A DNA stretch of 64,000 bases from Anolis sagrei (GCF_037176765.1 NC_090026.1:132554752-132618751), one strand, 5' to 3'. Positions 53,168 through 63,552 are shown, counted from the first letter of the stretch. Numbers and translations: made by a program. Notes: a model not told the origin generated them from the sequence alone.

Positions 53168-53928
53168 CGAAGGTTGAATGAAAAGAAATGCCTCCACCTT
53201 CATTACTCCTTTGGGGTGACACCTTCTGCTGTCAAGAATTCAATGACTACACATTGCTTAAGTCGCATTGACCGACCGTCTGAGCAGGGTTCCATACTTC
53301 GCACTTTAACAACACAACCGTTCAATGCTAAGGCTTCCCTCCAAAATGAGAACAGAGATCCCTCCGTTCTGAGGACCAAGATCTATTGGAAGTCCCCAGT
53401 GTCAAGACCTTGCGTCTAACGGCAACCAGATGCAGAGCCTTCACAGCAGTGGCGCCATCAGTCTGGAATGCTCTGCCACCTGAGGTTCGTGCCCTGCAGG
53501 ACTTACCAGCTTTCCGCAGGGCATGGAAGACATACCTGTTCCGACAGGCTTTTAATGTTTGATACTGTTGTTTTTAAATTGTTTTAAATTGCTTTTAAAC
53601 TTTGTTAGATTTTAGCTATTCTTGTAAGCCGCTCCGAGCCCCAGGGGAGTGGCCGCATATAAGTTTAAATAATAAATAAACTGTAGAGGAGAGTCTACTG
53701 AACAAGCCAGTACCTGCCACATACGTTGCTTAAGTCGCACTGACCAACCATCTGCACAGGGTTCCATACTTCGCACTTTAACAACACAACCGTTCAATGC
53801 TAAGACTTCCCACCAAAATGACACTGTAGAGGAGAGTCTACTGAACAAGCCAGTACCTGCCGCATACCAGTACTGCCATCTGCTGAGGAGTTACGAAGGT
53901 GGAGGCATTACTTTTCATTCAATCCTCA
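53168..53928 (-). mobile_element. Tc1/mariner-type element, internally deleted
   Basis: Inverted ends CGAAGGTTGAATGAAAAG and CTTTTCATTCAATCCTC are flanked by TA (53166-53167, 53929-53930). Minus-strand frames encode MEPCADGWSVRLKQ and IEFLTAEGVTPK, the N-terminus of a mariner transposase. That start is duplicated (near 53292 and 53760), and the catalytic D,D region is absent. An L2-like 3' end (53416-53685) is inserted. Confidence 0.8.
53416..53685 (+). mobile_element. L2-type LINE 3' end
   Basis: Encodes APSVWNALPPEVRALQDLPA and RRAWKTYLFRQAF, then CTTGTAAGCCGCTCCGAGCC and AATAAATAAAC. Confidence 0.8.
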
Positions 53929-54139
53929 TACAACCCAATCATGCCAAGTTTTCAAACTTTGTGGTTTTTTAAATACATTATAACTGTATTCTCAATTCAT
54001 TTCTGACACGTTAAATAAATATTATTATTATCACTATTATTATTATGGGCTATGATTTTTTTTGCTCTATGCTGCACCTTTTTATGGCCTAACCACCTAA
54101 CTAAATCCAGCCTTTTCTTGGAAGCCACCATCTCAGCAC

Positions 54140-54890
54140 TGCATACATACATTCCTATAGGCCAGTAGCTAATCCTGTCTAACCCAAGGCTGCCCTCTTG
54201 TGGTTGCTTCTAAGTGCTGCATTCGTTCTTTTTGTTTTTGGGACCCTCTCCCCAAAATGAAGGGCATTTTTTAGTCGAAACTCTGACATTACTTTAAGGT
54301 GGACACTAAAGGATATGTGTGCCATGTGTGGTCTGGATCCATCACACCATTTGAAAGCCTTTTGTGGTACAAACAAATGTATGTACCCACCTACTTCCTA
54401 TAGGCCAGTAACTAATCCTATCTAACCCAAGGCTGCCCTCTTGTGGTTGCTTCTAAGTGCTGCATAACGTTTTTTTGTTTTTGGGACCCTCTCCCCAAAA
54501 TGAAGTGATTTTTTTTAGTCAAAACCCTGACATTACTTTAAGGTGGACACTAAAGAATATGTGTGCCATGTTTGGTCTGGATCCATCACACTATCTGAAG
54601 GCCTTTTGAGTTACAAACAAATGTTTGTACCCAACTACTTTCTATAGCCCAGTAACTAACCCTATCTAATCCAAGGCTGCCCTCTTGTGGTTGCTTCTAA
54701 GTGCTGCATACGTTCTTTTTGTTTTTGGGTCCCTCTCCCCAAAATGAAATGCATTTTTTTAGTCGAAACCCTGACATTACTTTAAGGTGGACACTAAATA
54801 ATATGTATGCCATGTTTGATCTGGATGCATCGCACCATGTGATAGCTTTTTGAGGTACAAACAAATGTACGTACCCACCTATTTTGACTT
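54140..54890 (+). repeat. Tandem array, 243-bp period, about three copies
   Basis: The motif CCAAGGCTGCCCTCTTGTGG recurs near 54184, 54427 and 54670, a constant 243-base step. Units also carry GACATTACTTTAAGGTGG and GGTCTGGATCCATC; the latter resembles the CTAGCTG-type repeat. Confidence 0.88.
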
Positions 54891-54959
54891 TGTAATATAT
54901 AAAAATAAGTATTATTATTGATAAGTGGTGCCAAATTGCATTAATTCTAGAGTGTAGAT

Positions 54960-55097
54960 TAGGCCTGGGCCAACTTGGGCCCTCCAGGTGTTTTGGACTC
55001 CAACTCCCACAATTCCTAACAGCCTACCGGCTGTTAGGAATTGTGGGAGTTGGAGTACAAAACACCTGGAGGGAGGGCCCAAGTTGGCTCAGGCCTG
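54960..55097. mobile_element. hAT MITE, complete, palindromic
   Basis: TAGGCCTGGGCCAACTTGGG pairs with CCCAAGTTGGCTCAGGCCTG. A perfect 8-bp duplication GTGTAGAT lies at 54952-54959 and 55098-55105. Centre: CAGCCTACCGGCTG. Confidence 0.9.
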
Positions 55098-55324
55098 GTG
55101 TAGATGCACCTTGAGTCCTTCTTGTGCTCTTCTGACCACAAATCATTGAAGGAACAATGCATGATGGGTCCCTCTGGCCCTATCTGGCCTCTGCCCAGGT
55201 GAGAAAACCGGAAAAGCCAGGTTGTGCCTCCAGAGCATTCGTCTCGTAAAGCATCTTTTAATGATGTGTTTATGTTCACATGGAGACTCAAGCCAAGCCC
55301 CAGGATCTATCAAAACCCCGTGGT

Positions 55325-56358
55325 TAAAGCACGTGACGCCTCAAAGGCAAATCCGAGTGAACTTCCATTCTTTTCCACCTCAGCCGCTTCTGCCTCTCTC
55401 CTACTGAGGCCTCTCTCGCACTGAGGCAAACTAACACTGAGGCCTTCTCACAGACTGAGGCATCTTCATCCTGAGGGCAACTAACAATGAGACCATGTTG
55501 AAAGCACGTGGCGCCTCAAAGGCAAATCCGAGTGAACTTCCATTCTTTTCCACCTCAGCCGCTTCTGCCTCTCTCCTACTGAGGCCTCTCTCGCACTGAG
55601 GCAAACTAACACTGAGGCCTTCTCACAGACTGAGGCATCTTCATCCTGAGGGCAACTAACAATGAGACCATGTTGAAAGCACGTGGCGCCTCAAAGGCAA
55701 ATCCGAGTGAACTTCCATTCTTTTCCACCTCAACCGCTTCTGCCTCTCTCCTACTGAGGCCTCTCTCGCACTGAGGCAAACTGACACTGAGGCCTTCTCA
55801 CAGACTGAGGCTTCTTCATCCTGAGGGCAACTAACAATGAGTTCATGGTGAAAGGACGTGGTGCCTCAAAGGCAAATCCGAGTGAACTTCCATTCTTTTC
55901 CACCTCAGCCGCTTATGCCTCTCTCCTACTGAGGCTTTTCTCGCACTGAGGCAAACTAACACCGAGGCCTTCTCACAGACTGGGGCTTTTTCATCCTGAG
56001 GGAAACAAACAATGAGGCTATGGTGAAAGCACGTGATGTCTCAAAGGCAAATCCAAGTGAACTTCCATTCTTTTCCACCTCAGCTGCTTATGCCTCTCTC
56101 CTACTGAGGCCTTTCTCGCACTGAGGCAAACTAACACTGAGGCTTTCTCACAGACTGATTCTTCTTCATCCTGAGGGCAACAAACAATGAGGCCATGGTG
56201 AAAGCACGTGGCGCCTCAAAGGCAAATCAGAGTGAACTTCCATTCTTTTGCCTCTCTCCTCCTGAGGCCTTTCTCGCACTGAGGCAAACTAACACTGAGG
56301 CCTTCTCACAGACTGAGCCTTCTTCATCCTGAGGGCAACTAACCATGAGGCCATGCAG
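55325..56358 (+). repeat. Tandem array, exact 175-bp period, about 5.9 copies
   Basis: The motif ACGTG before GCGCCTCAAAGG or its variants starts at 55331, 55506, 55681, 55856, 56031 and 56206, each step exactly 175 bases. Units carry CTACTGAGGCCTCTCTCGC, GAGGCAAACTAACACTGAGG and CATCCTGAGGGCAAC. The last unit has a small internal deletion. Confidence 0.95.
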
Positions 56359-56759
56359 CTAAACAAGTTCTGGTCTTGCTTCTCGACCAAACTGGATGTT
56401 GTTTGGAGCTTGCCGTTGAACCCCGGACCGTCTGGGGAGTCCTTCCAAGCAACCTGCTTTTACAATATTGTTAAATCCACCGAAGCAAAAATTCCAGAGT
56501 TGCGGAATTAATAGGGAAGGAGTGTGAGAGAGAGAGTGTCCCCTGAAAGATTTGCGGAAAGGTCAAGGGGCACCGAAGGCCATTCTGAGAGGATTTGGGG
56601 TCTTGCGGAGGGGCGGGAGGGGCAAAGGCCACAGGTGTTGTGCATAAGCACCGCCCAGAGCTAAACGGGGGCGACTGTGGTGTGTGGGAAGAAGCCGGCG
56701 GTGTGCGGAGGGAGGCCCGTGGGCGGACGGTCGGACGGACGGAGAAGCCAACCGGACCC
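56359..56759 (-). promoter_or_regulatory. Probable 3' UTR of the KRAB zinc-finger gene
   Basis: About 400 bases of non-repeat sequence follow the stop codon and end at the 175-bp array. I found no AATAAA in it on the minus strand, so the poly(A) site is unknown; an ATTAAA occurs beyond the array near 55258. Confidence 0.4.
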
Positions 56760-58273
56760 CTAATTGGGCTGGGCCGGGACCTGGACCTGCCGCACTGTTA
56801 TTGCCCCGGCTGCCGCCGTCACGTAGCCCTGCCGCAGGGGTCCCTCCGCCACCTCGACCGGCACGATGTTGCGGTGGCTGCGCTGGTGGGCGCGCATGTT
56901 GGAGCCCTGGCTGAAGACGCGGGGGCAGAGCGGGCAGGCGTAGGGCTTCTCGCCGGTGTGGAGCCGCTCGTGCGAGACCAGGTTGGACTTCTGGGAGAAG
57001 CGCTTGGGGCAGCGGCTGCAGGCGTAGGGCTTCTCCCCCGTGTGGATGCGGAGGTGGGCCACCAGGTAGGGCTTGCAGCGGAACGGCTTGGCGCAGACCG
57101 GGCAGATGAAGGGGCGGTCCACGGCCGGCGGAGGGGGCAGCAGTGGCGGGGGCAGGAGGGTCGGCGGCAACGGGAGGGCCGCCGGTAGCAGCGGGGAGTC
57201 CCCCTGAGCGCAGGACCGGTGGGCGGCCAGAATTCGCTGTTGCTGGACCTGGAAGGCCTCGACCCCGAGGGGGTCCGGTACAGGCCGGGCTCCGGGGAAG
57301 GCGGCCTCCCCGTTGAAGGCGTCCGGCGGGTGTTGCTGGGGGGCCGAGAGGGGCTCGCGGCTGTGGATCTTCTGGTGGGAGATGAGGTTGGGCTTGTGGC
57401 GGAAGCTCTTGCCGCACTGGGCGCAGACGTAGGGCTTCTCCCCGGTGTGGATGTGCTGGTGGGAGGCCAGGTAGGCCTTACTCCCGAAGGACTTCCCGCA
57501 CTCCTGGCACTGGTACCGCCGCTCGCCCGTGTGCACCTGCCGGTGGGCCAGCAAGTTCGGCTTGTGCCGGAAGCTCTTGCCGCACAGGTTGCAGGAGTAA
57601 GGGCGGTCGGCGGCCAGCTGGGCCAGCGCCCCCGCCTTGGGCACGGACCCCGCGATGCCCTCGGCCGCCATGTGGGCCATCTGGTGCGTGACCAGCTCTT
57701 CCCATCCGTGGAAGCTCCAGCCACACTGGTCGCAGATGAACTCCCCGTTGCTGTGGAGCCCTGGGGCCTGGTGGCCGGGCAAAGGCTGGGGCCCGTAGCC
57801 CAGGGCCCAGGGGTTGAAGCCGTGGCCGGCGGGGCCCTGCTGGTGCAAGGCCATCTCGGGCCAGAAGGGCAGCGGTCCCCCCTCACCCGGAGCGCAGGCG
57901 AAGGGGCTGGTGGCGCCAGACCCCGAGCGGCCCTCCTGTGGCACCACCGGGTCGGGCGGCGAGCGTGGGGAAGAGGGAGAGGAGGGGGACCGCCCCGCAC
58001 TCGGGGGCCCGATCCGGGGCCACTTCCGCACGTGGAGGCGCCGGTGGGCGATCAGGGCCACTCGGTACAGGAAGCTGCGCTGGCACTTGGGGCACTTGTA
58101 GGGCTTCTCCCTCTTCTGGGCCGGCAGCCTCAGAGGGGGGGTCTTCTCGGGGCCCTTCTCTGCTGTTCTGGGGCGGCGAAGGCGGGCCCTTTTCAAGGCC
58201 TTGGGTCCGGCTGCCTTTGGAGAGTCGGGCTGGCCATTTTCGTCCGGCTGCTCGCTCAGCGTGACAATAGTGA
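56760..58273 (-). CDS. KRAB zinc-finger protein 2, terminal eight-finger exon
   Basis: Acceptor TTTTCGCAG precedes base 58273 on the minus strand, and reading enters in phase 1 (G|TC). The exon is open for about 504 codons to the stop at 56762-56760. A basic linker is followed by eight C2H2 fingers: YKCPKCQRSF, FICDQCGWSF, YSCNLCGKSF, YQCQECGKSF, YVCAQCGKSF, FICPVCAKPF, YACSRCPKRF and YACPLCPRVF. Fingers 3-5 and 6-8 form runs joined by HTGEKPY-type linkers; fingers 1 and 2 stand apart. Fingers 3 and 5 share the contact region RHKPNL. With the KRAB exons the coding total is 1764 nt, exactly 588 codons. The product is expected to be a nuclear DNA-binding repressor. Relatives of ZNF282/ZNF777 type are suggested by the KRAB, but no orthologue is claimed. 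Confidence 0.93.
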
Positions 58274-58490
58274 CTGCGAAAAAAAATGGGGGGACATTAG
58301 GACTTGTTGCAAAGACGCCTTCCAATGCAAAGACCCCCCCCCCCCTCAGCCTGAAGGTCCACAAGCCAGGATGCCTGGGCTCTCTTGAACTAACTTGGAG
58401 AAAGATTCTTTTGGGAAACTATTTTTCTTGTAAATTTTAGGTTGCAATTTCTGGATTCCTCACAGCCCTGACAGCTGAGGCATTCTAGGA

Positions 58491-58494
<4 letters not shown>

Positions 58495-58536
<42 letters not shown>

Positions 58537-58537
58537 T
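58495..58537 (+). repeat. (ATT)n microsatellite
   Basis: About 14 ATT units in the intron upstream of the finger exon. Confidence 0.9.
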
Positions 58538-58861
58538 AGGAATTGCAGTGCAAAACAGTGGCTTTTCCCACTCTTGGCACTAGCCTTTCCATTCCTTGCA
58601 TGTTGCAGCATGCAAGGAATCAGGTAATATATCTGTGTCAACTGCAAAATAAGATGCACGAAGCTGATTGGTCAGGCATTGCCCAAGCAGATGGCTGAGC
58701 CTGGGCCTTTTGGATACTGTTACATTTTTGTTCAGGCTTGAGCTATGCACGTGCAGAGAGAGACAGTTTGAAGAGAGAAGCAGAGAGAGACATATTTTGG
58801 AGTGTGCAGTGTTCCCTCACTTATTGTGGGTGTTCCGTTCCAGGACCACCCGCGATAAGTG

Positions 58862-58967
58862 AAAATCCACAAAGTAGGGACGCTATATTAATTTTAATAT
58901 TTATACATTATGTTAGCATAATGTATAAATATTAAAATTAATATAGCGCCCCTACTTTGTGGATTTT
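58862..58967. repeat. Near-perfect 51-bp palindrome
   Basis: Left arm 58862-58912 and right arm 58917-58967 match at 50 of 51 positions with a four-base loop TTAG. The arms run from AAAATCCACAAAG through GCTATATTAATTTTAATA to TACATTATG. Confidence 0.95.
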
Positions 58968-58968
58968 A

Positions 58969-59006
<38 letters not shown>

Positions 59007-59104
59007 CAACTTTATATATACCCCGCCACCATCTCCCCAAAGGGGACTCGGGGCGGCTTACATGAGGCCAAGCCTCATGTGCTTCGTTACCTACCTGTGC
59101 TTCG

Positions 59105-59715
59105 TTACCTGCCTCCGGAGCCATGCAAGCGTTGCTGTGGCCCAGTCTGTGTATATGTGTTTTGCGAGTGTATATGTTGTAGTAGAGTCTGCTGGCAACG
59201 CTACAACTGATATTAGGAGTGGTAGAGGACTGTGTGATTGAACTGTGTGATTTTGGTGTGTTTTGGAGGAACTCTTATTTAATTCGGATTTTTTGCCAGT
59301 TTGATCCGGTTTATTTTCCAAGTTTGTTTTCCAAGCTGCAAATTGCTGCAAACTTTGAGTTCTGACCAGAGGCACTGAAGCAAGTGTCTCTGAGTCCTGT
59401 TTACTTCGCTTTGATAAACTATTGTTTTGGATATACTCCTGTGTCTGGCTCTTTAAGGCATCTGGGTTCCGACAGTATATATGTGTGTATATATTTGTGT
59501 GTATGTGCGTATATATATAGTTTTGTGCATGCATTGTAATGAATTTTTTTTTTTGGCTTTTAAAGTCTTTTTTGCTGTGTTTTTCAGTGTTTTTATGAGT
59601 GATGGTCCTTCATTGGCCTGATATGTGCATTGTGTCCAAATTTGGTATCAATTCATCCAGTGGTTTTTGAGTTATGTTAATCCCACAAATGAACATTACA
59701 TTTTTATTTATATAG
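59105..59715 (+). repeat. CTAGCTG-type repeat, split by a solo LTR
   Basis: GCAAGCGTTGCTGTGGCCCAG at the left and the family end ATCCCACAAATG, CATTTTTATTTATATAGA at the right. Confidence 0.65.
59175..59474 (+). mobile_element. Short solo LTR (fossil)
   Basis: TGTTGTAGTAGAGTC...GGTTCCGACA is flanked by a perfect 5-bp duplication GTATA (59170-59174 and 59475-59479). About 300 bases; Ty3-like by size and duplication length, but the family is not proven. Strand is inferred from the poly(A)-like TTTGATAAAC near 59410. Confidence 0.6.
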
Positions 59716-59815
59716 ATTTAATTTATATTAATATTTACAAAAAATCCACGAAACAGCAAGTCTGCATAAAGCGAACCGCGAAGTAGTGAGGGAACACTGT
59801 ACTCTCACTTTATGA

Positions 59816-60175
59816 GCTGCTGAAGGAATTTGTCCAACATGGACAAAGAAATAATACTTTCAACCTCTCATAAAAGTACATTATATGAGTTGGTGCAACT
59901 GTTTACATTGTACACATGTTGTTCTGAACCAAGAAGAGTAACTAGTTCTTTACTCTTCACCTGTGTGGCATATTTTCTTTCTCTGGTAAGGCAGGGTGTG
60001 GGCTGATTGAACGTGAACTACACATAGTTTAATTTACATTATGTCATATCCTCTGCCCTGCCCTCCTTTTCTGCCATTGCTGTTCGAAGTGGGCACCGGC
60101 CACTGCCCTTTTCAGGATGCCACTACAGGACTCCTAACTAAACAGTTATGGCTTTCCTCCCACCATGCTAGAAAA
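59816..60175. other. Intron sequence, nothing recognised
   Basis: Unique-looking intronic sequence of the KRAB gene on the opposite strand. No exon or repeat is supported. Confidence 0.4.
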
Positions 60176-60832
60176 TGTTGGGGATTCCTCATCTTTGGAA
60201 GAGGAAGGGGAGCAGGGGAGTGCTCAGGAATTGGAGGGAAAAGAAGAATCAGACAATGAGAGTTTGAAAGTGCCCACATTTCTAGAGAGACGAAAAGAGA
60301 CAGAGCACAGATAGCATTCAGCCAGAATAGCTGCTAAAAACGCTGAGCTAATTGGGAGACACCGTAGCACAGTGGTTCTCAACCTGAGGTCCCCAGATGT
60401 TTTTGGCCTTCAACTCCCAGAGATCCTAACAGCTCGTAAACTGGCTGGGATTTCTGGGAGTTGTAGGCCAAAAACATTTGGGGACCACTGCCCTAGCATC
60501 TCCTGCATAGAGAATCCAGGACTATAAATCAGAGGCAGGAATAGTCAGCTTTCGCTGGTAACAACAACCTTGATACCGATGTTTTCTCTCCAATGAAATC
60601 TCCTTTGTGCCTGCTGCTAAGGACTTAGTTCATTGCCCGTTGTCTGATTGAAGACTGGTGTTTCTTTTGGGACTTTGTAAGAGATTTTAAATTATGTCTG
60701 GATTAAGACTTCATTACTTTCTTTTGCATTTTTCAATTGCATTTGCTTATGCTTTATGTTTGCTGAAGTAAAGCATTTTTCTTTTACTTTCAACATTGTC
60801 TAAAGGCTGTTTTTGAAGGGCAACTCAGGACA
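60176..60832 (+). mobile_element. Solo LTR (fossil) with 5-bp target duplication, holding a hAT
   Basis: TGTTGGGGATTCC...ACTCAGGACA is flanked by GAAAA on both sides (60171-60175 and 60833-60837). Same family as 23939-24451. A hAT MITE (60370-60490) lies inside, so the LTR is older than that insertion. It lies 92 bases from the KRAB-B exon, in the intron. Confidence 0.8.
60370..60490. mobile_element. hAT MITE, CAGTGGTTCTC family
   Basis: Ends CAGTGGTTCTCAACC and TGGGGACCACTG; flanks CCGTAGCA and CCCTAGCA match at seven of eight bases. Confidence 0.88.
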
Positions 60833-60923
60833 GAAAAAGGGGAGACATCGTCTAGTACCCCACCCTCCACTTTGCCAAAAGCCCTGCCTGCCCCGGTTTC
60901 ACTGGCGGTCCCAGCATCCTCAC

Positions 60924-61046
60924 CTGGGGGCTCCTCCTCCTTCTGTGGGGAGTTGCTTATTCCTCGTGGTTGGGGGGTCTCTGCGGCAGGCGGGGCCTCC
61001 CATCGCAGCAGCCGGGAAAGAAGCTCCGGGATGGAGAGCAGGCACT
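60924..61046 (-). CDS. KRAB zinc-finger protein 2, KRAB-B-like exon
   Basis: On the minus strand CCCTTGCAG|AGTGCC opens the exon at 61046 and CCAG|GTGAGG closes it at 60924; 123 nt, phase 1 to phase 1. It encodes CLLSIPELLSRLLRWEAPP, which aligns with the KRAB-B box pattern (KPDLISRLERGEEP type), then a polar tail with QKEEEPP. Joined to the KRAB-A exon the split codon is G|AG (Glu), and to the finger exon G|TC (Val). KRAB-B strengthens TRIM28-mediated repression in known family members. A solo LTR begins 92 bases downstream and a pogo-like MITE ends 157 bases upstream. Confidence 0.85.
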
Positions 61047-61202
61047 CTGCAAGGGAAGGAGAGACACGGATGTAGCCGCAAACAACAGCCTTGCAGGTGA
61101 AGAAGGTGAGGATGGGGCAGGGTGCTGTTACCCCACCATGATACCCTTTCTGGTTGTTATGGGCCTTCATCACAGAATTCAGGAAGTTGTAGTTTGAATG
61201 TA

Positions 61203-61497
61203 CAGTAGAGTCTCGCTTATCCAACATAAACATGCCAGCAGAACGTTGGATAAGCGAATATGTTGGATAATGAGGAGGGAATTAAGGAAAAGCCTATTAA
61301 AGGTCAAATTACGTCATGATTTTACAAATTAAGCACCAAAATCGAAAGAAAAAACAGTTCAATACACGGTAATGTTATGTTGTAATGACTGTATTTACAA
61401 ATTTAGCACCAAAACAGCTGTAGATCCAAGTGGGAGGAGGATTGCGTTGGATCATACACATTGGATGAGTGAAGGTTGGATAAGCAAGACTCTACTG
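61203..61497. mobile_element. pogo/Tigger-like MITE, CAGTAGAGTCTC family, copy 2
   Basis: Ends CAGTAGAGTCTCGCTTATCC and GGATAAGCAAGACTCTACTG, with TA on both sides (61201-61202, 61498-61499). Internal TTTACAAATT and AGCACCAAAA motifs are shared with the copy at 21234. Confidence 0.88.
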
Positions 61498-61499
61498 TA

Positions 61500-61867
61500 C
61501 TCGGATTCTGGGATTTGTAGTTTGCAAAGGGATTTATGTAGAATTCTTGGCCAGGGAGAAAGGAGGGCATCGGCTGCATCTTGGATGCCTCAGCCTCTGA
61601 TTTCAATATGCATATTAAACTGTTGATTAATATGCATAAATCTGGGAGAAGAGAAAAGATCCCTCTCTCTTGTAAATATTGCTTGAAGCAGGGCAATCAA
61701 TTATATTATGAAGCGTTTACCCAACACAGCAGTTGTGGTAGGATTCCACCTCAGCTGTCATGGCAATGGGATTTGTAGTTTAGCGAGAGGTGTTCCAAAT
61801 TCTCCGCCAGAGAGTTCTAGTAGCTCCAGCAAAATAACTGTATACGGTGTTCCCTTGATACCAGCTG
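61500..61867. other. Intron sequence, nothing recognised
   Basis: Lies between the KRAB-A and KRAB-B exons; short frames only, no domain. Confidence 0.4.
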
Positions 61868-62355
61868 CGCCACTGGGACTGTGGCGCAGCTGGCTGGAAG
61901 TCAGCTGCATTAAGATCACTACTGACCAAAAGGTCATGACTTCGAAGCCAGCCTGGGTTGGAGTGAGCTTCCGACCAATTTGTGTAGCTTGCTGTCGACC
62001 TTTGCAGCCTGAAAGACAGTTGCATCTGTCAAGTAGGAAATTTAGGTACCGCTTATGCAGGGAGGCTAATTTAACTAATTTACGATGCCATAAAAATCTT
62101 CAGCAACCATGCAAAAAGAATGAGGAAGTACTCCAACATAGTTAATAATGGACAGTGAAGCGACAGCTCCCCTGGTGGCCAGAATACTCTCATGAAAGCC
62201 GGAAAGTTAAATAACCTCTGTGTGTCTCTCTATATATGTTGTATGTCTATGGCATTGAATGTTTGCCATGTAGATGTACATTGTAATCCGCCCTGAGTCC
62301 CCAGCGGGGTGAGAAGGGCGGAATATAAATACTGCAAGTAAATAAATAAATAAAT
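61868..62355 (+). mobile_element. tRNA-derived SINE with L2-like tail, copy 2
   Basis: The head GGGACTGTGGCGCAGCTGGC has an intact A box; GACTTCGAAGCC serves as B box. The tail GTAATCCGCCCTGAGTCCCC, GCGGAATATAAATAC and AAAT repeats follow. The best-preserved of the two copies. Confidence 0.88.
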
Positions 62356-62958
62356 ACTTCGCGGTTCGCTTATTGCGGACTCGCTGTTTCATGGGAAGCA
62401 ACAAAGGAACACTGTGTATTCAATGTAGAGGCTGCTCACCTCTCCTCCGCCTCCTCCTCCTCGCCGCCTCTGCTGCTCCCCATTCCTTCCTCTCCAGGCT
62501 GGGTGTCCAAGGGGTCTCCGAGGTGGGGAGCAGCAGAGATGATGAGGAGGCCACTATCAAGGCCTTCTTCGGTGGCGGCCTTCTCCTCCTTGCCACCTCC
62601 GCCGCTCCCCACCTTGGAGGCCCCTTGGATGCCGAGCCTGGCGAGGAAGGAGTAGGGAGCAGCGGAGGCAGTGAGGAGGAGGAGGAGAGGTGAGCAGCCT
62701 CTGCATCGAATACACAGTGTTCTCTCACTGCTCCCCATGAATCAGCGAGTCCACAATAAGCGAACCGCAAAGTAGCGAGGGAACACTGTATACAGGGACC
62801 TCTGAGGCGGGGAGCAACGGCGGAAGGAGGAGGAGGCCGTCACAACATAGGGACACTCCACTCACTCGAGTGGGTGGAGCATCCCTACTTCGTGGATTTT
62901 CACTTTTTGCGGGTGGTCCTGGAACGGATCACTGCAATAAGCGAGGGAACACTGTAGT
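62356..62958. mobile_element. pogo-like MITE with long imperfect palindrome
   Basis: ACTTCGCGGTTCGCTTATTG (62356 on) pairs with CAATAAGCGAACCGCAAAGT (near 62755). GTAGAGGCTGCTCACCTCTC pairs with GAGAGGTGAGCAGCCTCTGC. The right end is CGAGGGAACACTG with TA. The GC-rich centre encodes long frames on both strands that are by-products of the palindrome. Confidence 0.7.
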
Positions 62959-62999
62959 GTGCAATTACTGCTTTTTGGATTTCAATCCCTATAATGTAT

Positions 63000-63240
63000 T
63001 GTTCAAGGCTTTCATGGCTGGAATCACTGGGTTGTTGTATGTTTTTTCGGGCTATATGGCCATATTCTAGAGGCATTCTCTCCTGACGTTTCACCTGCAC
63101 CTATTTGAAATGTCAACTCAGAGGTTGTCAGGTCACCTCATTACCTCTGAGGATGCTTGCCACAGATACAGGTGAAACGTCAGGAGAGAATGCCTCTAGA
63201 ACATGGCCATATAGCCCGAAAAAACCTACAACAACCCAAC
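63000..63240. mobile_element. Penelope-like fold-back copy
   Basis: Left arm (minus) TTGTTCAAGGCTTTCATGG to about 63110; right arm (plus) CCTCATTACCTCTGAGG to AACCTACAACAACCC. Both arms carry GGTGAAACGTC in place of GGCGAAACGTC. A short unrelated-looking spacer lies between them. Confidence 0.7.
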
Positions 63241-63343
63241 CCCCATAATGTTAATTCTCCTATCTAAAGCAGATGGGAATTGTAGGCAAATAGCACTTAG
63301 AGGGCCGTAAGTTGCCTGCTACAAATTCCAAGGGTCTTTGGGT

Positions 63344-63552
63344 GCATCTGCACTGCAGAATTAATGCAGTTTGACACCACTTGAACAGCCATGGTTCAAT
63401 GCTACGGAACCATGGCAATCCAGTTTTGCAAGCATTCTTGTCCCTTCTCGGCCTAAAAGTGCCAGGGCTTCACCAAATGACTTCTGCTAGAATCCCATAG
63501 CCGTGGAAGTGGTGTCAAGCCCTGCATTGATCCTACAGTGCAGATGCAGCCT
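63344..63552. mobile_element. Palindromic hAT-like MITE
   Basis: TGCATCTGCACTGCAGAATT pairs with TACAGTGCAGATGCA, and TTGACACCACTT with AAGTGGTGTCAA. Flanks GTCTTTGG and GCCTTTGG match at seven of eight bases, allowing one base of uncertainty in the borders. Confidence 0.75.

Larger units (their letters stand above)
52960..53937. mobile_element. Penelope-like fold-back copy split by a mariner
   Basis: Left arm GTATTGTCAAAGGC to GAGATTGTGAGG, right arm GATGCTTGCCACAGG to AAAAAACCTA. The arms meet near 53087 and share CTTCTAGAAC where other copies have CCTCTAGAAC. The end CAACCC is found after the mariner at 53931. Confidence 0.65.
58807..59799. mobile_element. pogo/Tigger-like MITE, CAGTGTTCCCTC family, with nested repeats
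   Basis: Ends CAGTGTTCCCTCACTTATTG and TAGTGAGGGAACACTG, with TA on the right (59800-59801). Inside are a 51-bp palindrome, a (TAA)n tract, an L2 tail (59006-59085, minus), a CTAGCTG-type copy and a solo LTR. Confidence 0.7.

Noticed and set aside
57219-58388. 389-codon plus-strand frame and 393-codon minus-strand alternative frame over the eight-finger exon
   Set aside because: Both are shadows; only the frame with regular Cys2-His2 spacing and matching splice phase is supported.
62373-62770. Frames of about 100 codons on both strands in the GC-rich MITE centre
   Set aside because: They are mirror images created by the palindrome and show no domain.
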